Shown here: positions 47,212 through 56,813 of the stretch, one piece after another
Numbering within the stretch: position 1 is the first letter of the stretch
Layout of the letters: every line of letters starts with the position of its first letter
Assembly: GCA_014843695.1 (NCBI GenBank)
Contig: CM026397.1
Span: 40,590,428-40,654,427, forward strand
Source: Archivesica marissinica
Lineage: Eukaryota; Mollusca; Bivalvia; Venerida; Vesicomyidae
Length of the DNA stretch: 64,000 nt
Reading direction: 5' to 3'
The notes under the pieces: generated by a model
Seen by the model: the letters and a program-made list of their open reading frames with translations, nothing else
Databases searched by the model: none
What the model was told of the DNA's origin: nothing
Position numbers and translations under genes: made by a program

Positions 47212-47275
47212 TGTTAGTTCGGGTTTTATGCCTGCATCAGCACCATTTTGGGCTATTTCGCCGGCACGCAGTTGA
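47212..47275 (-). mobile_element. SINE-4 tail fragment
   Basis: Tail and body start of SINE-4 (GGTTTTATGCCTGCATCAGC, TTTCGCCGGC). The head is missing. Confidence 0.75.
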
Positions 47276-47579
47276 ATTTTCGAATATTCGCTCGAACGTC
47301 CAAATATTCGAATGTTAAATTCGTATGTAACAAACATAATATTTATCTTCTTTTTTTCCAAATAAAATTTTAATAAATTGCAGTTAAATCATATAGCGGT
47401 TTGTTTAATTTTCAATCAATTTAGAAATGGTCCAATGCATGCCTGGATGCCACCTGGTGGTGATGAAAGTTAAAGCTGAAAATAAGATGGAAAAACTGGA
47501 AATTTCGGAAGTTCAAGAATTTAGCGACTATTTGAATATTCATTCAAATCAATAAAATTGCAATTTTACAGATAGTAAC

Positions 47580-47675
47580 CTATCTTGTGCCTGCAGGTCA
47601 TGGGTGGGGTTCCAGTTGGGGTCAAATATCACCACTTTGTTGGCCCCTGTCAGATTTAATCCCAAGCCTCCAGCT
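47580..47675 (-). CDS. ERCC6L2: ERCC6L2-like, SNF2 motif V exon
   Basis: A 96-nt exon, acceptor CTATTTCAG, donor GATAG|GTTACT (non-consensus after GT), phases 2 to 2. It encodes [31 protein letters not shown]. This is textbook SNF2 motif V plus the DPxWNP loop of the second RecA lobe. The weak donor is confirmed by exact phase match: AG|A gives the arginine preceding AYRIGQ. The SINE-1-derived array starts 30 bp upstream of the acceptor. Confidence 0.95.
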
Positions 47676-47704
47676 CTGAAATAGAATTGTTTGAATACAC
47701 TATC

Positions 47705-48610
47705 AGGCATGCTGGGCTGGACATATCTTGTAGTGTATTGTGTGATGGATCTGTAATCCAGTGATAACATGCTGGACTGGACATATCTTGTAGTGTATTG
47801 TGTGACGGATCTGTAGTCCAGTGGTAACATGCTGGACTGGACATATCTTGTAGTGTATTGTGTGACGGATCTGTAGACCAGTGGTAACATGCTGGACTGG
47901 ACATATCTTGTAGTGTATTGTGTGACGGATCTGTAGTCCAGTGGTAACACGCTGGACTGGACATATCTTGTAGTGTATTGTGTGACGGATCTGTAGTCCA
48001 GTGGTAACACGCTGGACTGGACATATCTTGTAGTGTATTGTGTGACGGATCTGTAGTCCAGTGGTAACACGCTGGACTGGACATATCTTGTAGTGTATTG
48101 TGTGACGGATCTGTAGTCCGGTGGTAACACGCTGGACTGGACATATCTTAGTGTATTGTGTGACGGATCTGTAGTCCAGTGGTAACACGCTGGACTGGAC
48201 ATATCTTGTGGTGTATTGTGTGACGGATCTGTAGTCCAGTGGTAACATGCTGGACTGGACATATCTTGTGGTGTATTGTGTGACGGATCTGTAGTCCAGT
48301 GGTAACATGCTGGACTGGACATATCTTGTGGTGTATTGTGTGACGGATATGTAGTCCAGTGGTAACATGCTGGACTGGACATATCTTGTAGTGTATTGTG
48401 TGACGGATCTGTAGTCCAGTGGTAACATGCTGGACTGGACATATCTTGTAGTGTATTGTGTGACGGATCTGTAGTCCAGTGGTAACACGCTGAACTGGAC
48501 ATATATTGTAGTGTATTGTGTGACGGATCTGTAGTCCAGTGGTAACACGCTGGACTGGACATATCTTGTAGTGTATTGTGTGACGGATCTGTAGTCCAGT
48601 GGTAACACGC
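47705..48610. repeat. 60-bp array seeded by the SINE-1 tRNA-like head, about 15 copies
   Basis: Each unit holds the first half of the SINE-1 head (GGATCTGTAGTCCAGTGGTA, ACACGCTGGACTGG) plus a non-SINE spacer (ACATATCTTGTAGTGTATTG). The head half contains the Pol III A box but not the B box. The last unit continues into a complete SINE-1 at 48590. Most units are 60 bp; one is 57. Confidence 0.95.
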
Positions 48611-48860
48611 TGGACTGGTAATCCAGGGATCGCAGGTTCGATCCCCCGTCTGACCCTAATAAAATTAACCGTCTTTCAGATGGGACGTTAAACCAAGGTC
48701 TCATGTCGGTGCTTTACACCGTGCATGTAAAAGAACCAGAGGAGACTCTGGAATGGGTCTCTGTCTGTATCATTGCACTATCCTCCAAAATGACTAATCT
48801 CTTCAGGAGGCGTCGCTCATACGGGCAACCGGTAGCGACGATAAATAAACATAAAACACA
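48590..48860 (+). mobile_element. SINE-1, full length, next to its own head array
   Basis: From ACGGATCTGTAGTCCAGTGG through B box GGTTCGATCCCCCGTCTGAC to TAAATAAACATAAAACACAT. The preceding 15 partial heads share its first 34 bp. Confidence 0.92.
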
Positions 48861-48980
48861 TACATTGTGTGAATTATTCAGTGATGTTAAACTTACTTTA
48901 TTGGTTATCAATGGTCTTTGAATTATTACACATTCTTGGTTCAGCAGTCCAATACACTATAAGTATTATACTATTATACC

Positions 48981-49166
48981 TACAGTCATCAACCTGTGTT
49001 ACTGGTCACCTCTATTAAGCAGCCAACCTGTATTAAGCAGCCAGTTTCCAGATTCCCAATATGCTGCTTTATTCTACATGTTGACCTCCTATTAAACAGC
49101 CACCTGTGCTAAGCAGCTACTTTCTGTGATTCCCTTGGCTGGCTGCTTAAGACAGGTTTGACTGTA
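48981..49166. mobile_element. MITE with TACAGTCAAACCTGT ends
   Basis: The left end TACAGTCATCAACCTGTGTT is imperfect; the right end ACAGGTTTGACTGTA is intact. The interior carries TTAAGCAGCCA words, as in the copy at 36451. Confidence 0.8.
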
Positions 49167-49174
49167 TTTATTAA

Positions 49175-49424
49175 ACGTCATTACCGGTTGCCCATATGAG
49201 CGACGGACAGATTACCTAACAACACCTTTCCTGGGCACGCTCCAGCGATTAACCAGTACTTGGTGCACCAATCTCCATAAGAAACTGTCATTAACTGCCA
49301 ACTTTTTCATATAAAAGAGACTCGGTCTGAGGGCGGGGGGCTCGAACCCCATGACCATCAGTGATGATAGTTTACAGTGGTATACAAGTCAGCGACGTTA
49401 ACTACTCGACCACAGAGGCGGACC
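49175..49424 (-). mobile_element. SINE-1 scrap fused to a SINE-4 copy
   Basis: A 30-bp SINE-1 piece (ACCGGTTGCCCATATGAGCG) joins directly to the SINE-4 body (GATTACCTAACAACACCTTT) at about 49206. The SINE-4 then runs to its head (ACTCGACCACAGAGGCGGAC). The SINE-4 tail is replaced by the SINE-1 scrap. Confidence 0.75.
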
Positions 49425-49576
49425 GTGTACATTACATATATGCCTATCATAAATAACAACACAGTGTCATTTGGTTTCGGTCTAGTTATTGAATGACACC
49501 ACACAATATTATCAACACGGGTACACGTTTGTAAGATCAAGTTGAGTGCGTACCTGGGACAACAATCAGTGCAGAG

Positions 49577-50157
49577 GTAGTGTGTGTACTTACTTGGTTG
49601 AAATAATACAGAGAAAGATATTAGGATCGGTGTTGAACTCTCGTACAACAAGCATCCTCTTCTTGGGTGCATAGGTAGTGTGTGTACTTACTTGGTTGAA
49701 ATAATACAGAGAAAGATATTAGGATCGGTGTTGAACTCTCGTACAACAAGCATCCTCTTCTTGGGTGCATAGGTAGTGTGTGTACTTACTTGGTTGAAAT
49801 AATACAGAGAAAGATATTAGGATCGGTGTTGAACTCTCGTACAACAAGCATCCTCTTCTTGGGTGCATAGGTAGTGTGTGTACTTACTTGGTTGAAATAA
49901 TACAGAGAAAGATATTAGGATCGGTGTTGAACTCTCGTACAACAAGCATCCTCTTCTTGGGTGCATAGGTAGCGTGTGTACTTACTTGGTTGAAATAATA
50001 CAGAGAAAGATATTAGGATCGGTGTTGAACTCTCGTACAACAAGCATCCTCTTCTTGGGTGCATAGGTAGTGTGTGTACTTACTTGGTTGAAATAATACA
50101 GAGAAAGATATTAGGATCGGTGTTGAACTCTCGTACAACAAGCATCCTCTTCTTGGG
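49577..50157. repeat. 98-bp array duplicating the 3' half of an exon and its donor, 6 copies
   Basis: Six copies at 98-bp spacing (49577, 49675, 49773, 49871, 49969, 50067). Each unit contains 76 nt of the ERCC6L2 exon (CCCAAGAAGAGGATGCTTGT on the minus strand to ACCAA), the donor GTAAGTAC and 22 nt of intron. Copies are nearly identical. Only the one joined to the rest of the exon (50084-50229) is usable. Confidence 0.96.
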
Positions 50158-50229
50158 TGACACGCTCCCATCAATTCTTCTGTATTCATACCCGGTACTC
50201 ATTAAGTGTTGCTCAATGATATCTAGAAC
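50084..50229 (-). CDS. ERCC6L2: ERCC6L2-like, SNF2 motif IV/IVa exon with both ends in arrays
   Basis: A 146-nt exon, acceptor TTGTTTGTTAG, donor ACCAA|GTAAGT, phases 0 to 2. It encodes VLDIIEQHLMSTGYEYRRID, GSVSPKKRMLVVREFNTDPN, IFLCIIST. These are the helicase lobe-2 helix after motif IV, the YxRIDG strand and the start of motif V (ST-K-AGGLG with the next exon). The acceptor plus first 14 nt of the exon is repeated 13 times on the upstream side. The last 76 nt plus donor is repeated 6 times downstream. Any upstream decoy acceptor adds TGA, and reading past the donor gives TAA, so only the innermost pair yields protein. Confidence 0.94.
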
Positions 50230-50868
50230 CTAACAAACAACAGCATGAATCAGTTCCTGCCACTCATGATATCTAGAACCTAACAAACAACAGCATGAAT
50301 CAGTTCCTGCCACTCATGATATCTAGAACCTAACAAACAACAGCATGAATCAGTTCCTGCCACTCATGATATCGAGAACCTAACAAACAACAGCATGAAT
50401 CAGTTCCTGCCACTCATGATATCTAGAACCTAACAAACAACAGCATGAATCAGTTCCTGCCACTCATGATATCGAGAACCTAACAAACAACAGCATGAAT
50501 CAGTTCCTGCCACTCATGATATCTAGAACCTAACAAACAACAGCATGAATCAGTTCCTGCCACTCATGATATCTAGAACCTAACAAACAACAGCATGAAT
50601 CAGTTCCTGCCACTCATGATATCTAGAACCTAACAAACAACAGCATGAATCAGTTCCTGCCACTCATGATATCGAGAACCTAACAAACAACAGCATGAAT
50701 CAGTTCCTGCCACTCATGATATCTAGAACCTAACAAACAACAGCATGAATCAGTTCCTGCCACTCATGATATCGAGAACCTAACAAACAACAGCATGAAT
50801 CAGTTCCTGCCACTCATGATATCTAGAACCTAACAAACAACAGCATGAATCAGTTCCTGCCACTCGAT
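50216..50868. repeat. 50-bp array duplicating a splice acceptor, 13 copies
   Basis: Starts of ATCTAGAACCTAACAAACAA recur every 50 bp from 50221 to 50821 (ATCGAG variant in four). On the minus strand every unit reads CTGTTGTTTGTTAG|GTTCTAGATATCAT, a complete polypyrimidine tract and AG acceptor followed by the first 14 nt of the exon. Confidence 0.96.
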
Positions 50869-50884
50869 AGTATTACAAGAATTC

Positions 50885-51257
50885 ATTATGTTAGTTTATA
50901 CAAATTTATTTTAGCTCGTTTGCGAAACAAGTTCTTACAACTTATATTAATCACTCTTGTATTACTAGAGATATAATCAAGGTATATTTTTAAAACACAC
51001 ATTTTGAATACGTGTATATATTACCCCTCAAGTCCACAATTCATTTTCTTAGTTTAGGTTATACAAATTTATTTTAGCTCGATTGCGAAACAAGTTCTTA
51101 CAACTTATATTAATCACTCTCGAGACCTCATTCCTGATGGAATCCATCGCCACAAGGGAGAGAGAAGAGGCAACGTGGAAATTAAATGCCTTGCCTAATG
51201 GCACAATCGTAACGGCTCCAGCGGGGCTCGAATTCTGGACCTTTCGCCCCTGAAGCG
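50885..51257 (-). mobile_element. Mosaic SINE-3 carrying a transduced piece of an ERCC6L2 exon
   Basis: Reading on the minus strand: a SINE-3 (51257 to 51053), then 100 nt identical or nearly so to 46141-46240 (including ACTTGAGGGGTAATATATAC and TATCTCTAGTAATACAAGAG, the latter being exon sequence), then a second SINE-3 tail (50954 to 50885). The second junction falls at AGAG, shared by the exon flank (ACAAGAGCC) and SINE-3 (TCGAGAGTG). Confidence 0.85.
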
Positions 51258-51412
51258 ATCACGAAGTAAGTTTTAACAACTTATATTATTCACTCTCGTT
51301 GGCGCAGATGAAAGCGTAAATGTGGTTATCCGTGTGGGAGGAAACCGGAGTACCCGGAGAAAACCCACTTGTCCGATCTGGCGACCACCATACCATCTCA
51401 CATACTTCCCCG
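51255..51412 (-). mobile_element. SINE-2, partial
   Basis: Reversed SINE-2 tail and body (CTCTCGTTGGCGCAGATGAA, CCGGAGTACCCGGAGAAAAC, ACCATCTCACATACTTCC). The tRNA-like head is missing. It directly abuts the mosaic SINE-3. Confidence 0.82.
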
Positions 51413-51535
51413 TAAACAACTTTATTTATAAAGACATGACAGTTAGGCCGGCCCAAGCGTCCTGGTGAACAACTTATGAAATATGTGTAGCATGATGAAA
51501 TCTCAACACTCCTGCACATAGCACAGCTTTAACGC

Positions 51536-51774
51536 TTAACCTTCTAATCACAACCGATGACGCTTTTGCAAACAGCATAGAGCCAGATCAGACGACACAG
51601 AACGTGCCATCTGATCAGGCTCTATGCTGTTTGCTATTCGGATAGTGGAGCTAAAACACTTGTCTGAATAGCAAACAACATAGATCCTGATCAGACGCGG
51701 CATTATGCCGCGGCTGATCTGGATCTATGTTGTTTGCACATTCCATCCAATATATTCGGCAGGTTATGGGTAAA
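51536..51774. mobile_element. Double-hairpin MITE, TTAA type
   Basis: Two serial hairpins: AGCATAGAGCCAGATCAGAC ... CTGATCAGGCTCTATGCT, and AGCAAACAACATAGATCCTG ... GGATCTATGTTGTTTGC. TTAA is at the left edge; the right edge is degraded. Close relative of the elements at 11785 and 28521. Confidence 0.75.
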
Positions 51775-51904
51775 ATACATATGTATATATCCATAGTTAT
51801 GCATGCTTCTTATCCACAGTATATGCACAATATAATATACGGATAAATAAGGACTTCACAGTGTAACCAGCTGTACTTACTGCAGTAACGGCAATGTAGT
51901 CTTA

Positions 51905-52130
51905 GTTCGTAGAAATTTATTTTAGCTTGATTGAGAAACAAGTCCTTACAACTTATATTAATCACTCTCGAGAATCCATGGAATCCATCGCCATGAGGGA
52001 GAGAAGAGGCAACGTGGAAATTAAATGCCTTGCCTATGGGCACAATCGTAACGGCTCCAGCGGGGCTCAAACTCTGGTCCTTTCGCACCTGAAGCGAACA
52101 CGCTACCACTGTGCTATCATGACTTCCACA
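51905..52130 (-). mobile_element. SINE-3, near full length
   Basis: Reversed tail (AGAAATTTATTTTAGCTTGA), body with GGAATCCATCGCCATGAGGG, B box region GGGGCTCAAACTCTGG and head ending GCTATCATGACTTCC. Confidence 0.9.
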
Positions 52131-52204
52131 ATATATTGAGAGCAGTTCATCAATGGATCGTACAAAGCATACTATTGGGAGAGATGTACATTTAGTTTAA
52201 TATA

Positions 52205-52690
52205 GTTCAGTTCATCCAGCGGGGCCTCAAACTCTGGGCCTTTCGATCACGCTACCACTGCGCTCCATCCAGCGGGGCTCAAACTCTGGGCCTTTCGATC
52301 ACGCTACCACTGCGCTCCATCCAGCGGGGCTCGAACTCTGGGCCTTTCGATCACGCTACCACTGCGCTCCATCCAGCGGGGCCTCAAACTCTGGGCCTTT
52401 CGATCACACTACCACTGCGCTCCCATCCAGTGGGCCTCAAATCTGGGCCTTTCGATCACACTACGACTGCGCTCCATCCAGCGGGGCTCAAACTCTGGGC
52501 CTTTCGATCACACTACGACTGCGCTCCATCCAGTGGGCCTCAAACTCTGGGCCTTTCGATCACACTACGACTGCGCTCCATCCAGCGGGGCTCAAACTCT
52601 GGGCCTTTCCATCATGCTACCACTGCGCTCCATCCAGCGGGGCTAGAACTCTGGGCATTTTGATCACGCTACCACAGCGCTATCACGATT
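52205..52690 (-). repeat. 52-bp array of SINE-3 tRNA-like heads, about 9 copies
   Basis: Each unit, read on the minus strand, contains the A box region GCGCAGTGGTAGCGTGATCG and the B box region GAGTTTGAGCCCCGCTGGAT. Every unit therefore carries both internal Pol III promoter boxes about 30 bp apart, but no SINE body. It is an expanded relative of the head of the SINE-3 next door (51905-52130). Confidence 0.93.
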
Positions 52691-52962
52691 TGCAATGTTG
52701 TCTTTAGTAAATGGTTCTTTAGAATTTGTTTGTTTTTTAGGCTTAAACTCACACCAACAGCTTAGGTCATATGGCGACTCTCCAGCTAGCATTGGTGAAG
52801 GAATATCCCGAGAGCTCTTCCAAGCAGCAGGTAATGACATGCACCAGGGCAGAACCACTGACCTTCCGCACGGCAGCTGGATAGCTTCCTCACAGAAAGG
52901 ACTTCGACACACCAAGTGGGACTCGAACCTGCAAGTGGTGGGCTATATTACATGGTATTTAC
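52691..52962. other. Intron stretch without recognised feature
   Basis: GC-richer intron sequence downstream of the first ERCC6L2 exon in the window. It has short open frames on both strands but no recognised domain. Confidence 0.4.
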
Positions 52963-53034
52963 CTGGGTGGAGTAGGAAAATACCAGAGCCTTAGAATGCT
53001 CCTTGTAGAATACCTTCAATAGGCCTTGTAAAAT
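52963..53034 (-). CDS. ERCC6L2: ERCC6L2-like, SNF2 motif IV exon (first in window)
   Basis: A 72-nt exon, phase 0 at both ends, acceptor CTGTATTTCAG, donor ACCCAG|GTAAAT. It encodes ILQGLLKVFYKEHSKALVFS, YSTQ, the standard opening of the second SNF2 helicase lobe (K-L-x-x-L-L ... K-x-L-x-F-S-x-x). The ATP-binding lobe, with Walker A and DEGH, must be encoded upstream (higher coordinates). I found none of it before the RIM exons begin at 56892, so this gene is 5'-truncated in this scaffold. Confidence 0.9.
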
Positions 53035-53077
53035 CTGAAATACAGACAACATATGTCTCAATTAATGAATTACTTTA

Positions 53078-54976
53078 TTACAATACATCAAAAACTGTGT
53101 TCTAATTGCTTGTTATTATTGTATAAACATTTAGTATTTCAGATACATCAACAAATACATCAAAAACTGTGTTCTAATTGCTTGTTATTATTGTATAAAC
53201 ATTTAGTATTTCAGATACATCAACAAATACATCAAAAACTGTGTTCTAATTGCTTGTTATTATTGTATAAACATTTAGTATTTCAGATACATCAACAAAT
53301 ACATCAAAAACTGTGTTCTAATTGCTTGTTATTATTGTATAAACATTTAGTATTTCAGATACATCAACAAATACATCAAAAACTGTGTTCTAATTGCTTG
53401 TTATTATTGTATAAACATTTAGTATTTCAGATACATCAACAAATACATCAAAAACTGTGTTCTAATTGCTTGTTATTATTGTATAAACATTTAGTATTTC
53501 AGATACATCAACAAATACATCAAAAACTGTGTTCTAATTGCTTGTTATTATTGTATAAACATTTAGTATTTCAGATACATCAACAAATACATCAAAAACT
53601 GTGTTCTAATTGCTTGTTAGTTTTGTACAAACATTTAGTATTACAAATACATCAACAAATACATCACAAACTGTGTTCTCATCTCTTGTTAGTTTTGTAC
53701 AAACATTTAGTATTACAAATACATCAACAAATACATCACAAACTGTGTTCTCATCTCTTGTTAGTTTTGTACAAACATCTAGTATTACAAATACATCAAC
53801 AATACATCACAAACTGTGTTTCATCTCTTGTTAGTTTTGTACAAACATTTAGTATTACAAATACATCAACAAATACATCACAAACTGTGTTCTCATCTCT
53901 TGTTAGTTTTGTACAAACATCTAGTATTACAAATACATCAACAAATACATCACAAACTGTGTTCTCATCTCTTGTTAGTTTTGTACAAACATCTAGTATT
54001 ACAAATACATCAACAAATACATCACAAACTGTGTTCTCATCTCTTGTTAGTTTTGTACAAACATCTAGTATTACAAATACATCAACAAATACATCACAAA
54101 CTGTGTTCTCATCTCTTGTTAGTTTTGTACAAACATCTAGTATTACAAATACATCAACAAATACATCACAAACTGTGTTCTCATCTCTTGTTAGTTTTGT
54201 ACAAACATCTAGTATTACAAATACATCAACAAATACATCACAAACTGTGTTCTCATCTCTTGTTAGTTTTGTACAAACATCTAGTATTACAAATACATCA
54301 ACAAATACATCACAAACTGTGTTCTCATCTCTTGTTAGTTTTGTACAAACATCTAGTATTACAAATACATCACAAATACATCACAAACTGTGTTCTCATC
54401 TCTTGTAGTTTTGTACAAACATTTAGTATTACAAATACACAAAACATCACAAACTGTGTTCTCATCTCTTGTTAGTTTTGTACAAACATCTAGTATTACA
54501 AATACATCAACAAATACATCACAAACTGTGTTCTCATCTCTTGTTAGTTTTGTACAAACATCTAGTATTACAAATACATCAACAAATACATCACAAACTG
54601 TGTTCTCATCTCTTGTTAGTTTTGTACAAACATTTAGTATTACAAATACATCAACAAATACATCACAAACTGTGTTCTCATCTCTTGTTAGTTTTGTACA
54701 AACATTTAGTATTACAAATACATCAACAAATACATCACAAACTGTGTTCTCATCTCTTGTTAGTTTTGTACAAACATTTAGTATTACAAATACATCAACA
54801 AATACATCACAAACTGTATTCTCATCTCTTGTTAGTTTTGTACAAACATTTAGTATTACAAATACATCAACAAATACATCACAAACTGTGTTCTCATCTC
54901 TTGTTAGTTTTGTACAAACATTTAGTATTACAAATACATCAACAAATACATCACAAACTGTGTTCTCATCTCTTGT
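53078..54976. repeat. 72-bp array running into the assembly gap, at least 26 copies
   Basis: Two blocks. Type A (53078 to about 53600, 7 copies) has CTAATTGCTTGTTATTATTG and TTTAGTATTTCAGATACATC. Type B (about 53600 on) has CTCATCTCTTGTTAGTTTTG and TAGTATTACAAATACATCAA. The switch is abrupt and is mixed within one unit. Sporadic 1-4 bp losses occur near 53800 and 54370-54450. The array is open at the gap. Confidence 0.96.
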
Positions 54977-55976
54977 NNNNNNNNNNNNNNNNNNNNNNNN
55001 NNNNNNNNNNNNNNNNNNNNNNNNNNNNNNNNNNNNNNNNNNNNNNNNNNNNNNNNNNNNNNNNNNNNNNNNNNNNNNNNNNNNNNNNNNNNNNNNNNNN
55101 NNNNNNNNNNNNNNNNNNNNNNNNNNNNNNNNNNNNNNNNNNNNNNNNNNNNNNNNNNNNNNNNNNNNNNNNNNNNNNNNNNNNNNNNNNNNNNNNNNNN
55201 NNNNNNNNNNNNNNNNNNNNNNNNNNNNNNNNNNNNNNNNNNNNNNNNNNNNNNNNNNNNNNNNNNNNNNNNNNNNNNNNNNNNNNNNNNNNNNNNNNNN
55301 NNNNNNNNNNNNNNNNNNNNNNNNNNNNNNNNNNNNNNNNNNNNNNNNNNNNNNNNNNNNNNNNNNNNNNNNNNNNNNNNNNNNNNNNNNNNNNNNNNNN
55401 NNNNNNNNNNNNNNNNNNNNNNNNNNNNNNNNNNNNNNNNNNNNNNNNNNNNNNNNNNNNNNNNNNNNNNNNNNNNNNNNNNNNNNNNNNNNNNNNNNNN
55501 NNNNNNNNNNNNNNNNNNNNNNNNNNNNNNNNNNNNNNNNNNNNNNNNNNNNNNNNNNNNNNNNNNNNNNNNNNNNNNNNNNNNNNNNNNNNNNNNNNNN
55601 NNNNNNNNNNNNNNNNNNNNNNNNNNNNNNNNNNNNNNNNNNNNNNNNNNNNNNNNNNNNNNNNNNNNNNNNNNNNNNNNNNNNNNNNNNNNNNNNNNNN
55701 NNNNNNNNNNNNNNNNNNNNNNNNNNNNNNNNNNNNNNNNNNNNNNNNNNNNNNNNNNNNNNNNNNNNNNNNNNNNNNNNNNNNNNNNNNNNNNNNNNNN
55801 NNNNNNNNNNNNNNNNNNNNNNNNNNNNNNNNNNNNNNNNNNNNNNNNNNNNNNNNNNNNNNNNNNNNNNNNNNNNNNNNNNNNNNNNNNNNNNNNNNNN
55901 NNNNNNNNNNNNNNNNNNNNNNNNNNNNNNNNNNNNNNNNNNNNNNNNNNNNNNNNNNNNNNNNNNNNNNNNNNNN
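54977..55976. other. Assembly gap of exactly 1000 N
   Basis: The gap begins inside the 72-bp array and ends in unrelated unique sequence. A round length suggests a placeholder rather than a measured distance. Confidence 1.
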
Positions 55977-56344
55977 AACAGATATGCTGTGTATTTGTAT
56001 GCCGTATATATATTGAATGAACTGAATAAATTATGTTTAAACTAATGCTTCACAATGTTTATTGTTGTTTTTATTTAAAGTATAAAGTCTCTTTATGAAT
56101 TTTATTTCTTCAGTTGGAATAATAATACTATAATTCATATGCACATTTATCCTAGTTTTAACCTTAGTAAACCTCCATGTACAGAGTTATTGGTGATTTT
56201 GTAAACAATATCTATAAAGGGAGGTAATTTACAAATGGTAATTGCACAAAGGCAGGTTCGTTGGCCATCTTTTCCAAAGTTTACGTTTTACCGCAATAAA
56301 GTATTATTGACAATAATCCTTAAATATGTGTGCAGTACATTCTA
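55977..56344. other. Unique stretch after the gap, no feature
   Basis: AT-rich DNA that shows neither the 72-bp array nor any ERCC6L2 or RIM exon. Confidence 0.5.
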
Positions 56345-56349
56345 AGTAA

Positions 56350-56402
56350 ACGCAAGTGCGTGGAGTCGTGGAGTCGTGGAGTCGTGGAGTCGTGGAGTCG
56401 TG
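56350..56402. repeat. 8-bp repeat GTGGAGTC, 6 copies
   Basis: A short perfect run of GTGGAGTC. Confidence 0.9.
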
Positions 56403-56510
56403 GACACACCTACATTATCATGTGTATACTGTTGTCTTCAACATTTCAGGCCGTGAAATAGTAACTAGAGTATGCCCTATATCAAACAAATGTCATCTCC
56501 ATAGATATAC

Positions 56511-56797
56511 AGACGGATCTGTAGTCCAGTGGTAACACGCTGGACTGGTAATCCAGGGATAGCAGGTTCGATCCCTCGTCTGACCCTAATAAAATTAACA
56601 GTCTTTCAGATGGGACGTTAAACCGAGGTCTCGTGTCGGTGCTTTACACCGTGCATGTAAATGAACCAGAGGAGACTCTGGAATGGGTCTCTGTCTGTAT
56701 CATTGCACTATCCACCAAAATCTAAAATGACTAATCTCTTCAGGAGGCGTCGCTCATATGGGCAACCGGTAGCGACGATAAATAAACGTAAAACACT
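56511..56797 (+). mobile_element. SINE-1, full length, beside a RIM exon donor
   Basis: Complete from ACGGATCTGTAGTCCAGTGG to TAAATAAACGTAAAACAC. Its tail ends about 10 bp from the donor (56808-56813) of the RIM exon. Confidence 0.93.
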
Positions 56798-56813
56798 CCA
56801 TAGTTATACTTAC

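Noticed and set aside
49358..49672. Minus-strand 104-residue frame starting MHPRRGCLLYESS
   Set aside because: It is an out-of-frame reading of the duplicated ERCC6L2 exon fragment running into SINE-4.
52695..52994. Plus-strand 99-residue frame (and an overlapping minus-strand one)
   Set aside because: Overlaps a phase-matched ERCC6L2 exon on the opposite strand; no domain or splice support.
53035..56813. Missing ERCC6L2 ATP-binding exons in this stretch
   Set aside because: I looked for Walker A (GKT), DEAH/DEGH and related SNF2 lobe-1 text on the minus strand of the sequenced parts and found none.
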